From NCBI GenBank assembly GCA_025981645.1, contig JAICXH010000004.1:1-61088 (forward strand): a stretch of 61,088 nt of DNA, in the 5' to 3' direction. This document shows, in pieces, positions 23,599 to 35,491 of this stretch; positions within the stretch are counted from its first letter, which is position 1; every line of letters begins with the position of its first letter. A program made the translations under genes and the position numbers. Source of the stretch: Burkholderiales bacterium. GTDB lineage: Bacteria > Pseudomonadota > Gammaproteobacteria > Burkholderiales > Casimicrobiaceae. The notes under the pieces were generated by a model. It saw nothing but the letters and a program-made list of their open reading frames with translations. It did no database searches and was not told the origin of the DNA.

Positions 23599-26500
23599 AT
23601 GTCGTCCCCCGATCTCCTCCCCGCCTACGCCGAGCTCCATTGCCGATCGAACTTTTCGTTCCTGTGCGGGGCGTCGCACCCCGAGGAGCTCGTCGAGCGC
23701 GCGGCGGCCCAGGGTTATGCGGCGCTCGCGCTGACCGACGAGTGCTCACTCGCCGGCGTCGTGCGTGCGCATCTCGCGGCAAAGGAAGCCGGGCTCGCGC
23801 TGGTCGTGGGCAGCCAGTTCGCGCTCGCCGACGGCACTCGGCTCGTCCTCCTCGCTCACAATCGCGCAAGCTACGGCGACCTCGCCCAACTCATCACGCG
23901 TGGCCGCCGCAACGCGGTCAAGGGCAGCTACCGGCTGACGCGCGACGACGTTGCCGCGACGGCCTCGTCGTGCCTCGCGCTGTGGCTGCCGCGGCTCGAT
24001 GCCTGCGCCGCCGGCGACGCCGGGGCCTGGGTGCGCGAAACCTTTGCCGGCCACGCGTGGATCGGCGTCGGGCTGTTTGCGCAATCACGCGACCGCGCGC
24101 GCCTCGCCTGCGCACAGGCGCTGTCGCAGGTGAGCAGGCTGCCGCTCACGGCCGCGGGCGACGTCCACATGCACGTCCGCGCACGCCGCGCGCTGCAGGA
24201 CACGCTGACGGCGATCCGGCTGAAGACCTCGGTCGCGTCCTGCGGACATGCGCTCTTCGCGAACGGCGAGCGCCATCTGCGTGCGCGCGCACGCCTTGCC
24301 ACCGTCTATCCGCCCGAGCTCCTTGCCGAGACCGTCGCCATCGCCCGCCGCTGCGCCTTCTCACCCGATACGCTGCGCTACGAGTATCCGGAGGAGATCG
24401 TCCCCTCCGGCGAGACGCCGGCATCGTGGCTGCGCAAGCGCGTCGAAGCGGGTCTCGTCCGCCGCTACGGGCGGGAAGCGGCGTGCCCGCGGGTCCAGGA
24501 GCAGCGCGATCCACCCGAGTGCTCCGGATCCTGCGGCCCGTCGCGGCTTTCCGCTGTGCGCGCGCAGATCGAGCACGAGCTCGCGCTGATCGCCGAACTC
24601 CGCTACGAGCCGTATTTCCTCACCGTCGACGAGATCGTCAGCTTTGCGCGCTCGCGCGGCATCCTCTGCCAGGGTCGCGGCTCGGCGGCCAATTCGGCCG
24701 TCTGCTATGCGCTCGGCATCACCGAGGTCGATCCGGCGCGAAGCTCGATGCTGTTCGAGCGCTTCATCAGCCGCGAGCGCAACGAGCCACCCGACATCGA
24801 CGTCGACTTCGAGCACCAGCGGCGCGAGGAAGTGATCCAGCACATCTACGCAAAATACGGCCGCCACCGCGCAGCGCTCGCCGCGACGCTCATCACCTAC
24901 CGGCCGAAGAGCGCGCTGCGCGACGTCGGGCGCGCGCTCGGGCTCGGCCCCGATGAGGTCGATCGCCTCGCCGGCGCCTTCGCGTGGTGGGACGGGCGCG
25001 CGATCCACCCTGAGCGCATCCGCGAAGCGGGCTTCGATCCGGGTCACCCGGCGCTCCGCCGCGTCGTGACGCTCGCCGGTCAGCTGCTCGGCTTTCCGCG
25101 CCACCTGTCGCAGCACGTCGGCGGCTTCGTCATCGCGCGCGACTCGCTCGAGCGGCTGGTGCCAATCGAGAACGCCGCGATGGAAGAGCGCACCGTCATC
25201 CAGTGGGACAAGGACGACCTCGATGCGATGGGCCTGCTCAAGGTCGACTGCCTGGCGCTCGGCATGCTCTCGGCGATCCGCCGCGCGCTCGACCTGATCG
25301 GCACCGGATTCGACGCGCCTGCTGAACACGATGCGTTTGCGACGGCACCTGCGCGGCCGCTGCGGATGCAGGACATTCCGCCCGAAGACCCCGCGGTCTA
25401 CGCGATGATCCAGCGCGCCGACACGATCGGCGTGTTCCAGATCGAATCGCGCGCACAGCAGTCGATGCTGCCGCGCCTCTTGCCACGCACGTTCTACGAC
25501 CTTGTGATCGAAGTCGCGATAGTGCGGCCAGGCCCGATCCAGGGTGGCATGGTGCATCCCTACCTCAAGCGCCGCCAGGGCAAGGAACCGGTCAGCTACC
25601 CGAGCGAAGCCGTCAAGGGCGTGCTCGAGCGCACGCTCGGCGTGCCGATCTTCCAGGAGCAGGTGATGCAGCTCGCTATCGTCGCAGCCGGGTTCACTCC
25701 GGGCGAAGCCGACCGGCTGCGCCGCTCGATGGCTGCGTGGAAACGGCGCGGCGGTCTGCAGGGCTTCGAAGAGCGGCTGGTCGAGGGTATGGGTGTGCGC
25801 GGCTACGACCGCAGGTTCGCGCAGCAGATCTACCAGCAGATCCTCGGCTTCGGCGAATACGGCTTCCCCGAGTCGCACGCTGCGTCGTTCGCGCTGCTCG
25901 TCTACGTGTCGGCGTGGCTCAAGCTCCACGCGCCGGCCGCGTTCTGCGCGGCGCTTCTCAATTCGCAGCCGATGGGCTTCTACGCTCCCGCCCAGCTCGT
26001 CGCCGACGCGCGCCGGCACGGCGTCGACGTGCGCGCGCCGGACGCCACGACGAGCGAGTGGGATTGCACGCTCGAGCGGCCTGACCGCCCCACGGCCTCG
26101 GATCCAACGGCCCAGGATCTCGCAGCCTTCGGCAACGCGCCCGGCCCCGTCCTGCAGCTCGGGTTGCGGATGGTGAGCGGGCTCTCGGAGCACGGCGCGC
26201 AGCGGATCGTCGCCGCGCGCCGCGAGCAGGCATTCGCGAGTGTCGCCGATCTCGCCACGCGCGCGAAGCTCGATGCGCGCGATCTCACTGCCCTCGCCGA
26301 CGCCGATGCGCTCGCGCCGATCGCCGGTGATCGGCACGCTGCCGCATGGAGCGCCGCCGGGGTCGAACGATTGCCGCCGCTCTTCGTCGGCACGACGATC
26401 GACGAGGCCGCACCTGCGCTCGCCGCGCCGACCGAGGGCGAGGACATTGTTGCCGACTATCGCCGCCTCGGCCTGACGCTGCGCCGGCACCCGCTCGCCC

Positions 26501-26850
26501 TGCTGCGCGACCGGCTGCGTCGGCGTCGTCTCCTACGCGCGGATGAGATCGTCACTACCCCACACGGCCGTCTCGTGCGCACCGCGGGCATCGTCATCGG
26601 CCGCCAGCGTCCCGACACGGCGAGCGGCGTCGTGTTCGTCACGCTCGAGGACGAGACCGGCACCACCAACGTGATCGTCTGGCGCAGCCTCGGCGAGCGT
26701 CAGCGCCGCGAACTGCTGCAGGCGCGACTGCTCGCCGTCTACGGCCGCGTCGAGCGCGAGGGCGCGGTCGTGCACGTGCTCGCCGGCCGCCTCGCCGACC
26801 TCACTCCGCTCCTCGGCGAACTTCCGACGCGGTCACGCGATTTCCACTGA
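23599..26850 (+). CDS. dnaE2: Error-prone DNA polymerase DnaE2
   Basis: The protein is about 1083 residues, the usual DnaE2 length and shorter than DnaE1. The PHP domain opens [22 protein letters not shown] and has [16 protein letters not shown]. The C-family core carries [19 protein letters not shown] and the catalytic [16 protein letters not shown], then [16 protein letters not shown]-terminal OB fold contains [19 protein letters not shown]. With ImuA and ImuB it performs damage-induced mutagenic lesion bypass. ATG 23599 follows the operator directly; TTG 23590 is an alternative inside the operator. Separation from imuAB is unusual. Confidence 0.95.
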   Translation: MSSPDLLPAYAELHCRSNFSFLCGASHPEELVERAAAQGYAALALTDECSLAGVVRAHLAAKEAGLALVVGSQFALADGTRLVLLAHNRASYGDLAQLITRGRRNAVKGSYRLTRDDVAATASSCLALWLPRLDACAAGDAGAWVRETFAGHAWIGVGLFAQSRDRARLACAQALSQVSRLPLTAAGDVHMHVRARRALQDTLTAIRLKTSVASCGHALFANGERHLRARARLATVYPPELLAETVAIARRCAFSPDTLRYEYPEEIVPSGETPASWLRKRVEAGLVRRYGREAACPRVQEQRDPPECSGSCGPSRLSAVRAQIEHELALIAELRYEPYFLTVDEIVSFARSRGILCQGRGSAANSAVCYALGITEVDPARSSMLFERFISRERNEPPDIDVDFEHQRREEVIQHIYAKYGRHRAALAATLITYRPKSALRDVGRALGLGPDEVDRLAGAFAWWDGRAIHPERIREAGFDPGHPALRRVVTLAGQLLGFPRHLSQHVGGFVIARDSLERLVPIENAAMEERTVIQWDKDDLDAMGLLKVDCLALGMLSAIRRALDLIGTGFDAPAEHDAFATAPARPLRMQDIPPEDPAVYAMIQRADTIGVFQIESRAQQSMLPRLLPRTFYDLVIEVAIVRPGPIQGGMVHPYLKRRQGKEPVSYPSEAVKGVLERTLGVPIFQEQVMQLAIVAAGFTPGEADRLRRSMAAWKRRGGLQGFEERLVEGMGVRGYDRRFAQQIYQQILGFGEYGFPESHAASFALLVYVSAWLKLHAPAAFCAALLNSQPMGFYAPAQLVADARRHGVDVRAPDATTSEWDCTLERPDRPTASDPTAQDLAAFGNAPGPVLQLGLRMVSGLSEHGAQRIVAARREQAFASVADLATRAKLDARDLTALADADALAPIAGDRHAAAWSAAGVERLPPLFVGTTIDEAAPALAAPTEGEDIVADYRRLGLTLRRHPLALLRDRLRRRRLLRADEIVTTPHGRLVRTAGIVIGRQRPDTASGVVFVTLEDETGTTNVIVWRSLGERQRRELLQARLLAVYGRVEREGAVVHVLAGRLADLTPLLGELPTRSRDFH

Positions 26851-26902
26851 GCGAAGGGCGCGTCTCGGGGCGCGGCGACCGCACCCCCGACTCCACGCCC
26901 GC

Positions 26903-26930
26903 ATCATCAACCCCGAATCATCAACCCCAA
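26903..26930. repeat. Two 14-base tandem units in the dnaE2/xdhC gap
   Basis: ATCATCAACCCCGA (26903-26916) and ATCATCAACCCCAA (26917-26930) differ at one base and are followed by ATCAACGGCGCTGTCCCCGGG. The convergent gap (26851-26954) otherwise shows no gene and no clear hairpin-plus-T terminator. The GGGGACAGCGCC-type tail (minus strand) reminds me of dispersed intergenic repeats, but copy number cannot be tested here. Confidence 0.5.
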
Positions 26931-26954
26931 ATCAACGGCGCTGTCCCCGGGACG

Positions 26955-27971
26955 TCAGAGCGCGCTGCCGCACACCGGCGTCGGCTCGAAGCGTTCCTTC
27001 GCCGTCGCCACCGGCGCGATCTCCCGGACATCAACGCCATTGCGCACCGCTGTGATCTCCGCGAGGATCGAGATCGCGATCTCGGGCGGCGTGCGGCTGC
27101 CGATGTAGAGCCCGATCGGCCCGTGCAGGCGCGCGATCTGCGCGGCAGTCAGATCGAACTCGCGCAGTCGCTCGCGCCGCCGCGCGTTGTTCGCCCGCGA
27201 ACCGAGCGCCCCGACGTAGAACGCCGGCGACTTCAGCGCCTCCATCAACGCGAGATCGTCGAGCTTCGGATCGTGCGTGAGCGCGACCACGGCACAGCGC
27301 TCGTCGAGGTGCATCGCCTGCACGGTGTCGTCGGGCATCGTGCGCACCAGCGTCACGCCGGGAACGTCCCAAGTGTCGGTGTACTCCTCGCGCGGGTCGC
27401 ACACGGTGACCTGATAGTCGAGGCCGACCGCGATCTGCGCGAGATAGCGAGAGAGCTGCGAGGCGCCGATCACCAGCATCCGGTAACGCGGGCCGTGGAT
27501 CGTGACGAGCACCTCCCCGTCGAAGGTGAGGCCGGCAGCCGCACTCGCCTTGCGCAGCGACCACGTGCCGTCGGCGAGCGTGAGCCGCCGCTCGGTGAGG
27601 CGCCCGGCCTCGACTTCGGCGAGAAGCGCGCGAACGCCCGATTCGCGCGTCAACGGCTCGAGCACGAGACGAATCGTCCCGCCGCAGGGTAGGCCGAAAC
27701 GCCGCGCGTCGTCCGCCGACACGCCGTAGGTGACGACCTCGCAGCGCGTCGACCGCATGCCTTCGCGGCGCGTGCGGTCGATGATGTCGTCCTCGATGCA
27801 TCCGCCCGACACCGATCCGGCGACGAGCCCGTCGTCTCGAACGGCGAGCATCGCACCTTCCGGCCGTGGCGAGCTTCCCCAAGTCTTGACCACGGTGACG
27901 AGAAGCACGCGATGGCCCCCATCGAGCCAGTCTGCGCTTTTCTTCAGAACCTCGAGATCGACACTGTCCAT
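26955..27971 (-). CDS. xdhC: XdhC-family molybdenum cofactor maturation protein
   Basis: The protein is 338 residues. The XdhC/CoxI domain has VKTWGSSPRPEGAMLAVRDDG and AGSVSGGCIEDDII with the conserved Cys that handles sulfur or cofactor. The C-terminal Rossmann domain has RMLVIGASQLSRYLAQIA and VVALTHDPKLDDLAL, then VGALGSRANNARRRERL. Such proteins bind Mo cofactor, assist its sulfuration and insert it into xanthine-oxidase-type enzymes. It sits 43 bases downstream of coxG, the last gene of the molybdenum hydroxylase cluster, whose large subunit is the obvious client. Confidence 0.9.
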   Translation of the reverse strand: MDSVDLEVLKKSADWLDGGHRVLLVTVVKTWGSSPRPEGAMLAVRDDGLVAGSVSGGCIEDDIIDRTRREGMRSTRCEVVTYGVSADDARRFGLPCGGTIRLVLEPLTRESGVRALLAEVEAGRLTERRLTLADGTWSLRKASAAAGLTFDGEVLVTIHGPRYRMLVIGASQLSRYLAQIAVGLDYQVTVCDPREEYTDTWDVPGVTLVRTMPDDTVQAMHLDERCAVVALTHDPKLDDLALMEALKSPAFYVGALGSRANNARRRERLREFDLTAAQIARLHGPIGLYIGSRTPPEIAISILAEITAVRNGVDVREIAPVATAKERFEPTPVCGSAL

Positions 27972-28014
27972 GATCGTTGCTCTCTGCGCTGCGCCGGTTC
28001 CACCGCCGGCCGCT

Positions 28015-28635
28015 TCAGCGCGAATTGTGCAGGTAAAGAATGATCAGCACGATCACGATGACGATGATCGCCGCATAACGGATCCACGGTGCGCCTCCGG
28101 CGGGCGCGATCGGCGTCGCACCGGCACCAGGGGACGCCTGCCCGGCGCTCGGCGCCGCACCCTCGACCGACGTTGCACTTTCGGCCATCACCCGCGGGCC
28201 GAGATGCGCCGCGAAGCGTGCGAAGAAGTCGTCGGCCATTTTCGCCGCCGCGCCATCGACGAGGCGCGAGCCGATCTGCGCGAGCTTGCCGCCGACCTGC
28301 GCCTTGACGACATACGTGAGCGCCGTCTCGGCCGCCCCCGACGGGGCCAGCGAGACGCGTGCTTCGCCCTTCGCGAATCCGGCGGCGCCGCCCTGCCCTT
28401 CGAAGTGCAGCGTGTAGGCATTGGGCGCATCGACGTCGGTCATCGTCATCCGCCCATTGAAGCGCGCCGAGACCGGCCCGATGCGCGCGGCGATCACCAC
28501 CTTGAACGCACCATCGTCGGTGCGCTCGAACGATTCACAACCCGCCAGGCAGGCTTTGAGCACATCCGGATCATTGAGGGCTTCCCAGACCGCGGGAGTT
28601 GCGGCAGGCACGACACGCGTGTTCGACAGGTCCAT
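28015..28635 (-). CDS. coxG: CoxG-like SRPBCC protein with C-terminal membrane anchor
   Basis: The protein is 206 residues. The CoxG/SRPBCC domain (about 1-145) includes VPAATPAVWEALNDPDVLKACLAGCESF and GRMTMTDVDAPNAYTLHFEGQGGAAGFAKGEA. A Pro/Ala linker follows, and a single helix near the end (WIRYAAIIVIVIVLIILYLHNSR) anchors it. In Oligotropha, CoxG recruits CO dehydrogenase to the membrane; here it would tether the cox-type enzyme to the inner membrane. It lies 15 bases past coxE. Confidence 0.88.
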   Translation of the reverse strand: MDLSNTRVVPAATPAVWEALNDPDVLKACLAGCESFERTDDGAFKVVIAARIGPVSARFNGRMTMTDVDAPNAYTLHFEGQGGAAGFAKGEARVSLAPSGAAETALTYVVKAQVGGKLAQIGSRLVDGAAAKMADDFFARFAAHLGPRVMAESATSVEGAAPSAGQASPGAGATPIAPAGGAPWIRYAAIIVIVIVLIILYLHNSR

Positions 28636-28650
28636 GGTGGAGGGGTTCTC

Positions 28651-29868
28651 TCAATGCCGCGTCGTGGCCGTCACCGCGCGTGCCTTCGGCCGGGTCAGCG
28701 CGTTGGCGAGGTCCTGCAGCGACTCGAGGTTGTGGACGGGGAGGAAATCGTCGACATGCGGCAGCAATGCGCGAATGCCCGCCGGGCGCGCCTCGAAGCC
28801 GGCATAGCGCAGCAGCGGATTGAGCCAGACGAGCCGCGCGCACGACTTCGCGAGCCGGTCGGCCTCGAACGCGAGGCCGTCGCCTGCATCGGCGTCGAGC
28901 CCATCGCTGATCAGCAGCACGACGGCGTTCTGGCCGAGGAGCCGGCGCGACCAGCGGCGATTGAATTCGGCGAGGCAGCGCCCGATGCGCGTGCCCCCCG
29001 CCCAATCTTCGACGGCATCGGAGACCCGCGCCAGCGCGACGTCGACGTCGCGGTGACGGAGCTGGCGCGTGATATTGGTGAGACGCGTGCCGAAGGTCAG
29101 CACCTGTACCCGATGCCGGTCGTTGGCGAGCGCATGGACGAAATGAAGCAGCATCCGCGCGTAACGATCCATCGACCCCGAGATGTCGCACAGCACGACG
29201 AGCGGCGGCGGACGGCGGCGACGCTCGCGGAAGCGCAGCGGCGCGAGCGTTCCGGCGGCGCCGATGCTGCGCCGCAGGCTCGCGCGCAGATCGACGCGGT
29301 GGCCGCGCGCCGCAGGCTGGGTACGGCGAACGCGGCGTTCGGGAAGCGGTAGCTCGAGACGGCGCATGATCGCACGCACCGTGGCGAGCTCATCGCGCGA
29401 CATCGTCGCGAAGTCCTTCGTCTGCAGCACCTCGTGGGCGGAAAACGTGAACGCCGCGTCGAGATCGGTTTCCTGCGGCGCCCTGTCGGAAGGCGCCGGC
29501 GGTGGGGGCAGCAGCGCCTGCGCAAGCCGCGCCGGGAGCTCGTCGCGCGGATCGGTCGCGAGGCCCTGGACCTTGGGCAGCAGCTCGGCCATCATCTTTT
29601 CGAGCAGCCGCGGGTTGCGCCAGAACACGTCGAACGCCTGCTCGAAGATCGCGAGGTGTTCGCGCCGGGATACCAGCACCGCGGCAAGCGCCTCGCGAAA
29701 ATCGGTCCGCTGCGAAACACCGACCGCCTCGACCGCGGCGAGCGCGTCGATCACCTTCGCCGGGCCGACCGGCAGCCCCGCGACGCGCAGCAGGCGGACG
29801 AAATGAAGGACGTTGTCGGCGAGGCGCGGTCGGTGGCGAGCGGTTTCCAGGCTAGCCGGACCGGCCAT
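28651..29868 (-). CDS. coxE: CoxE-like VWA-domain protein
   Basis: The protein is about 405 residues. A helical N-terminal half (RLADNVLHFVRLLRVAGLPVGPAKVIDAL) precedes a von Willebrand A domain with MIDAS motif DISGSMDRYARMLLHFVHAL, GGTRIGRCLAEF and LLISDGLDAD. CoxE works with the MoxR ATPase CoxD in installing the active-site metal sulfur of cox-type hydroxylases. ATG 29868 has GAGGAG seven bases upstream and overlaps the coxD end by 17 bases. Confidence 0.9.
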   Translation of the reverse strand: MAGPASLETARHRPRLADNVLHFVRLLRVAGLPVGPAKVIDALAAVEAVGVSQRTDFREALAAVLVSRREHLAIFEQAFDVFWRNPRLLEKMMAELLPKVQGLATDPRDELPARLAQALLPPPPAPSDRAPQETDLDAAFTFSAHEVLQTKDFATMSRDELATVRAIMRRLELPLPERRVRRTQPAARGHRVDLRASLRRSIGAAGTLAPLRFRERRRRPPPLVVLCDISGSMDRYARMLLHFVHALANDRHRVQVLTFGTRLTNITRQLRHRDVDVALARVSDAVEDWAGGTRIGRCLAEFNRRWSRRLLGQNAVVLLISDGLDADAGDGLAFEADRLAKSCARLVWLNPLLRYAGFEARPAGIRALLPHVDDFLPVHNLESLQDLANALTRPKARAVTATTRH

Positions 29869-30895
29869 TGCCAGCCTCCTCGGCCGTCGCCTCGCGTGCG
29901 AGCCGCGCGGCGACCTCGGGCGTGATCGCGGTGACATCGTCCTGATACTTGAGGAGCGCACCCAGCGTGTCGGCGATCGTCTCCTTGTCGAGCGCGATGC
30001 GATCGAGCGCCACCAGCGCCTCGGCCCAGTCGAGCGTCTCGGCGACGCCTGGGGCCTTGAAGAGATCGAGATGGCGCAGCCGCTGCGTCACCGCGACCAC
30101 CTGCCGCGCGAGCGCGTCCGAGACATGCGGGCACTTGCTCCGCACGATCTCGAGCTCACGCGTCGCATCCGGATAATCGACCCAGTGGTAGAGGCAGCGC
30201 CGCTTGATCGCATCGTGGATCTCACGCGTGCGATTCGACGTGATGATCACCACCGGCGGGGTTACCGCGCGGATCGTGCCGAGCTCGGGAATGGTCACCT
30301 GGTAATCGGAGAGCACTTCGAGCAGATACGCCTCGAACGGTTCGTCGGCGCGATCGAGTTCGTCGATCAGCAGCACCGGCGCGACACCGTCGGCAGGCGC
30401 CAGCGCATCGAGGAGCGGACGTCGCAGCAGGAAGCGCTCGCTGAAGATGTCGGAGGCGAGTTGCGACCGGTCGTCGACAGCCGCCCCGCGCACGTGTCCG
30501 GCGGCCTCGGCGAGCCGGATCTCGATCATCTGCCTCGGATAGTTCCACTCGTACACCGCCGACGATGCATCGAGCCCCTCGTAGCACTGCAGGCGCACGA
30601 GACGGCGCCCGAGGCCGGCGGCCAGGACCTTCGCGATCTCCGTCTTGCCGACGCCGGCCTCGCCTTCGAGAAACAGCGGTCGACCGAGCTTCAGCGCCAG
30701 GAACACCGCCGTCGCGAGCCTGCGATCGGCGACGTAGTGCTCGTGCGCGAGAAGCGCCAGCGTCGCGTCGACGTCGCCAGGCACGCCGGCGCGTCCGGGC
30801 GGCGCGGAACCAGGAGCGAGACCCAAAGCCGGGGTCGCGGCGTGCGCCGGATCCAGCGCCGCACCCGCAATCGCAGTCGCCGGGGTCGCCAACAC
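29852..30895 (-). CDS. coxD: CoxD-like MoxR AAA+ ATPase
   Basis: The protein is 347 residues from GTG 30895, which has AGGGA just upstream. The MoxR core has Walker A EGEAGVGKTEIAKVL, Walker B VLLIDELDRADEPFEAYLLE, sensor-1 VVIITSNRTREIHDA and an arginine-finger region AIKRRCLYHW. About 40 Ala/Pro-rich residues precede it. In CO dehydrogenase systems CoxD drives maturation of the Mo/Cu centre. Its partner CoxE overlaps it directly downstream. Confidence 0.92.
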   Translation of the reverse strand: MLATPATAIAGAALDPAHAATPALGLAPGSAPPGRAGVPGDVDATLALLAHEHYVADRRLATAVFLALKLGRPLFLEGEAGVGKTEIAKVLAAGLGRRLVRLQCYEGLDASSAVYEWNYPRQMIEIRLAEAAGHVRGAAVDDRSQLASDIFSERFLLRRPLLDALAPADGVAPVLLIDELDRADEPFEAYLLEVLSDYQVTIPELGTIRAVTPPVVIITSNRTREIHDAIKRRCLYHWVDYPDATRELEIVRSKCPHVSDALARQVVAVTQRLRHLDLFKAPGVAETLDWAEALVALDRIALDKETIADTLGALLKYQDDVTAITPEVAARLAREATAEEAGNGRSG

Positions 30896-30901
30896 CGTCC
30901 C

Positions 30902-31693
30902 TCAGGCGGCGGCGACCGCGCGCGACGCAATCACCGGTACGAGGTGCGCGCGGTACGCGGCCGATGCGTGCAGATCATTGTTCAGCCCCGCCGCATCGAC
31001 GCGCGCGGCTTTCGCCGCGTCGGGCGTGAACGACTTCGCGAGCGCAGCCTCGAGCGACGCCGCGCGGAACACCGACGGTGCGGCTCCGGTCACCGCGACG
31101 CGCACGCTGCCGTCGCCGAGCTGGGCGACGAACACTCCGACGAGTGCGAAGCGCGACGCCGGGTTGGGAAACTTCGCATAGGCGGCCTTCTTCGGCGTCG
31201 GAAACGACACTGCGGTGATGATCTCGTCCGCCGCGAGCGCCGTTTCGTACATGCCCTTGAAGAAGTCATCGGCGGCAATCCGTCGCTTGTGCGTAACCAC
31301 CGTCGCGCCCAATCCCAGCACCGCCGCGGGCCAGTCGGCTGCCGGGTCGTTGTTGGCGAGCGAGCCACCGATCGTGCCCATGTTGCGAACCTGGCGATCG
31401 CCGATGCCCTCGGCGAGCGCCGCCAGCGCCGGGATCGTCCGCTTCACCTCCGCCGCCGACGCGATGTCGGCATGGCGGGTCATCGCGCCGATCGCGAGCG
31501 CCCCACCCTCGACGCGGATGCCGGCGAGCTCGGGGATGCCCGCGAGATCGACGAGCGTCCCCGGCTGCGCGAGGCGCAGCTTCATCGCCGCAATCAGACT
31601 CTGCCCGCCCGCAAGCGCCTTCCCGCCGGACTTCGCGATCAGACCCGATGCCTCTGTGGCCGACTTCGCCTTCTGATATTCGACTGCGTACAT
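30902..31693 (-). CDS. coxM: Molybdenum hydroxylase FAD-binding subunit (CoxM-like)
   Basis: The protein is 263 residues. FAD-binding motifs are AGGQSLIAAMKLR (about 27-39) and RNMGTIGGSLANNDPAADW; a CO-dehydrogenase flavoprotein C-terminal domain follows (PNPASRFALVGVFVAQLGDG, then AVTGAAPSVFRAASLEAAL). It passes electrons from the Fe-S subunit to the quinone pool or another acceptor. ATG 31693 has GGAGG seven bases upstream. The cluster order is S-L-M-D-E-G on the minus strand, as in form II cox clusters. Confidence 0.92.
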   Translation of the reverse strand: MYAVEYQKAKSATEASGLIAKSGGKALAGGQSLIAAMKLRLAQPGTLVDLAGIPELAGIRVEGGALAIGAMTRHADIASAAEVKRTIPALAALAEGIGDRQVRNMGTIGGSLANNDPAADWPAAVLGLGATVVTHKRRIAADDFFKGMYETALAADEIITAVSFPTPKKAAYAKFPNPASRFALVGVFVAQLGDGSVRVAVTGAAPSVFRAASLEAALAKSFTPDAAKAARVDAAGLNNDLHASAAYRAHLVPVIASRAVAAA

Positions 31694-31727
31694 GATCGTA
31701 TCCTCCGTCTTCGCCGCGAGGCAGCGC

Positions 31728-34100
<2,373 letters not shown>

Positions 34101-34111
34101 GGTCCGCTCCT

Positions 34112-34582
34112 TCACCGGCTCATCGCGGCGGCGCCCTGCTGAACCGCCTTGACGATGTTGTGATACCCGGTGCAGCGGCAGAGGTTGCCCTCGAGCTGCG
34201 CCCGGATCGTCGCCTCGTCGGCGCCCGGGTGGCGCTGCACGAGATCGATCGCGCTCATCACCATCCCCGGCGTGCAGAACCCGCACTGCAGGCCGTGGCA
34301 TTCCTTGAACGCCGCTTGCATCGGATGCAGGTCGCCGTTCCCGGCGAGCCCTTCGATCGTCGTGACCTTTGCGCCGTTCGCCTGCAGCGCAAGGAGGTTG
34401 CACGCCTTCACGGCACGGCCGTCGAGATGGATCGTGCACGCGCCACATTGCGCAGTGTCGCAGCCGACGTGCGTGCCGGTGAGCCCGAGATTCACGCGCA
34501 GGAAATCGACGAGCAGCGTGCGCGGATCGATCTCCGCACTCACTGCCGCACCATTGACCGTCATCGAAATCGCAATGCCCAT
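34112..34582 (-). CDS. coxS: Molybdenum hydroxylase 2Fe-2S subunit (CoxS-like)
   Basis: The protein is 156 residues. A ferredoxin-type cluster is bound by C41, C46, C49 and C61, and the second, helical-domain cluster by C100, C103, C135 and C137 ([10 protein letters not shown] and [11 protein letters not shown]). It relays electrons from the Mo site to FAD. I chose ATG 34582, which has GGAG ten bases upstream; ATG 34597 would add five residues. The start overlaps the decayed cytochrome reading frame, suggesting that coxS was brought next to it by rearrangement. Confidence 0.92.
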   Translation of the reverse strand: MGIAISMTVNGAAVSAEIDPRTLLVDFLRVNLGLTGTHVGCDTAQCGACTIHLDGRAVKACNLLALQANGAKVTTIEGLAGNGDLHPMQAAFKECHGLQCGFCTPGMVMSAIDLVQRHPGADEATIRAQLEGNLCRCTGYHNIVKAVQQGAAAMSR

Positions 34583-34761
34583 GGCCGCTTGCTCCATTCT
34601 GCGTGGATGGGTGAGCCCGTAGGTGCCGTTCCGCGCGAGCGCGCTGACGGGTTCTGGATGGTCTTGAGGAACGCGATGATGTTACCGATCTGCCGATCGG
34701 TCAGCAATCCTTTCCAGGTCGCCCGACCCCGGCCGGCATTGCCGCGTCGGGCGGGTCGAGC
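34561..34761 (-). pseudogene. C-terminal remnant of a c-type cytochrome
   Basis: Between the cytochrome c4 stop and coxS, the minus strand reads in one frame ...[20 protein letters not shown] then [10 protein letters not shown], without a start codon or heme site. The LTDxQIxxIIAFLKT pattern is the C-terminal helix of many class I cytochromes c. The frame runs on into the coxS start and stops there. It looks like the tail of a deleted cytochrome gene. A chance resemblance is possible given only about 25 informative residues. Confidence 0.55.
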
Positions 34762-34762
34762 C

Positions 34763-35362
34763 TCAGTTCAGGTTCGCGATGTACTCGGCAAGGTTGTCGA
34801 TCTCTGCGTCGGTGAGCGTCGCCGCAACGCTCGTCATGTTCCCGCCGTCGTTGGTGCGGCGCTTCGCTCGGAAGTCCTCGAGCTGCTTCTTTACGTACGC
34901 GTAGTGCTGGCCGGCAACGCGCGGGATCTCGTTCTGGCCGCTGAAGTTGCCGAGATGGCACATCGAGCAGAGATCGGCGTCGGCCTTCTTCCGTCCGGCG
35001 TCGACCTTCGCAGGATCAGGCTTGAATCCGTTCGGCTCCTGCTTCTGCTTCGAGAACCACTCGGCGAGCGCGAGCATGCTCTCCGGCGTGAGCGTTGCCG
35101 CGATCGGATCCATCGACGCGTCGTGACGTCGCCCGGCCTTGAAATCCCTGAGCTCGAGGTAGAGATAGCGCGCGGTCTGGCCGGCGAGGATCGGATACAA
35201 CGGGTTGGTCGAATTGCCGGTCGCCGTGTGGCAGGCGGCGCAGACGACGACCTGCGGCGGCGCTCCCGCAGGCAATGCGGCCTGCGCCAAAGCGTGCGCC
35301 GCAGACACGACGACGACGACCGACAGCGCGACCGCGAAGGACGACTTGACCAATGCGCGCAT
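34763..35362 (-). CDS. Diheme cytochrome c4-like protein
   Basis: The protein is about 199 residues with a signal peptide (cut near ALAQA) and two c-type domains. The sites are CAACH (about 41-45) and CSMCH (about 131-135), with distal Met candidates in HDASMDPIAATLTPESMLAL and GNMTSVAATLTDAEIDNLAEYI. It is 129 bases downstream of the PQQ dehydrogenase on the same strand and is its likely electron acceptor. Start: ATG 35362 with AGGGA upstream; a GTG one codon earlier is equivalent. Confidence 0.88.
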   Translation of the reverse strand: MRALVKSSFAVALSVVVVVSAAHALAQAALPAGAPPQVVVCAACHTATGNSTNPLYPILAGQTARYLYLELRDFKAGRRHDASMDPIAATLTPESMLALAEWFSKQKQEPNGFKPDPAKVDAGRKKADADLCSMCHLGNFSGQNEIPRVAGQHYAYVKKQLEDFRAKRRTNDGGNMTSVAATLTDAEIDNLAEYIANLN

Positions 35363-35491
35363 CACGATTCCCTGCGTCCGATCATACGCGAGGGCTCCCG
35401 CGCGGCGCCGTTGACTGCTTGCGGTGACACTCCGAAATGACGCCGGGGCTGCCGCGTGACCGCGACAGCCCCGGCGAAAGACGACCTTCGG

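Noticed and set aside
24361-26490. A 709-codon open frame opposite dnaE2
   Set aside because: dnaE2 has all polymerase motifs on the other strand; the antisense translation shows no recognisable fold.
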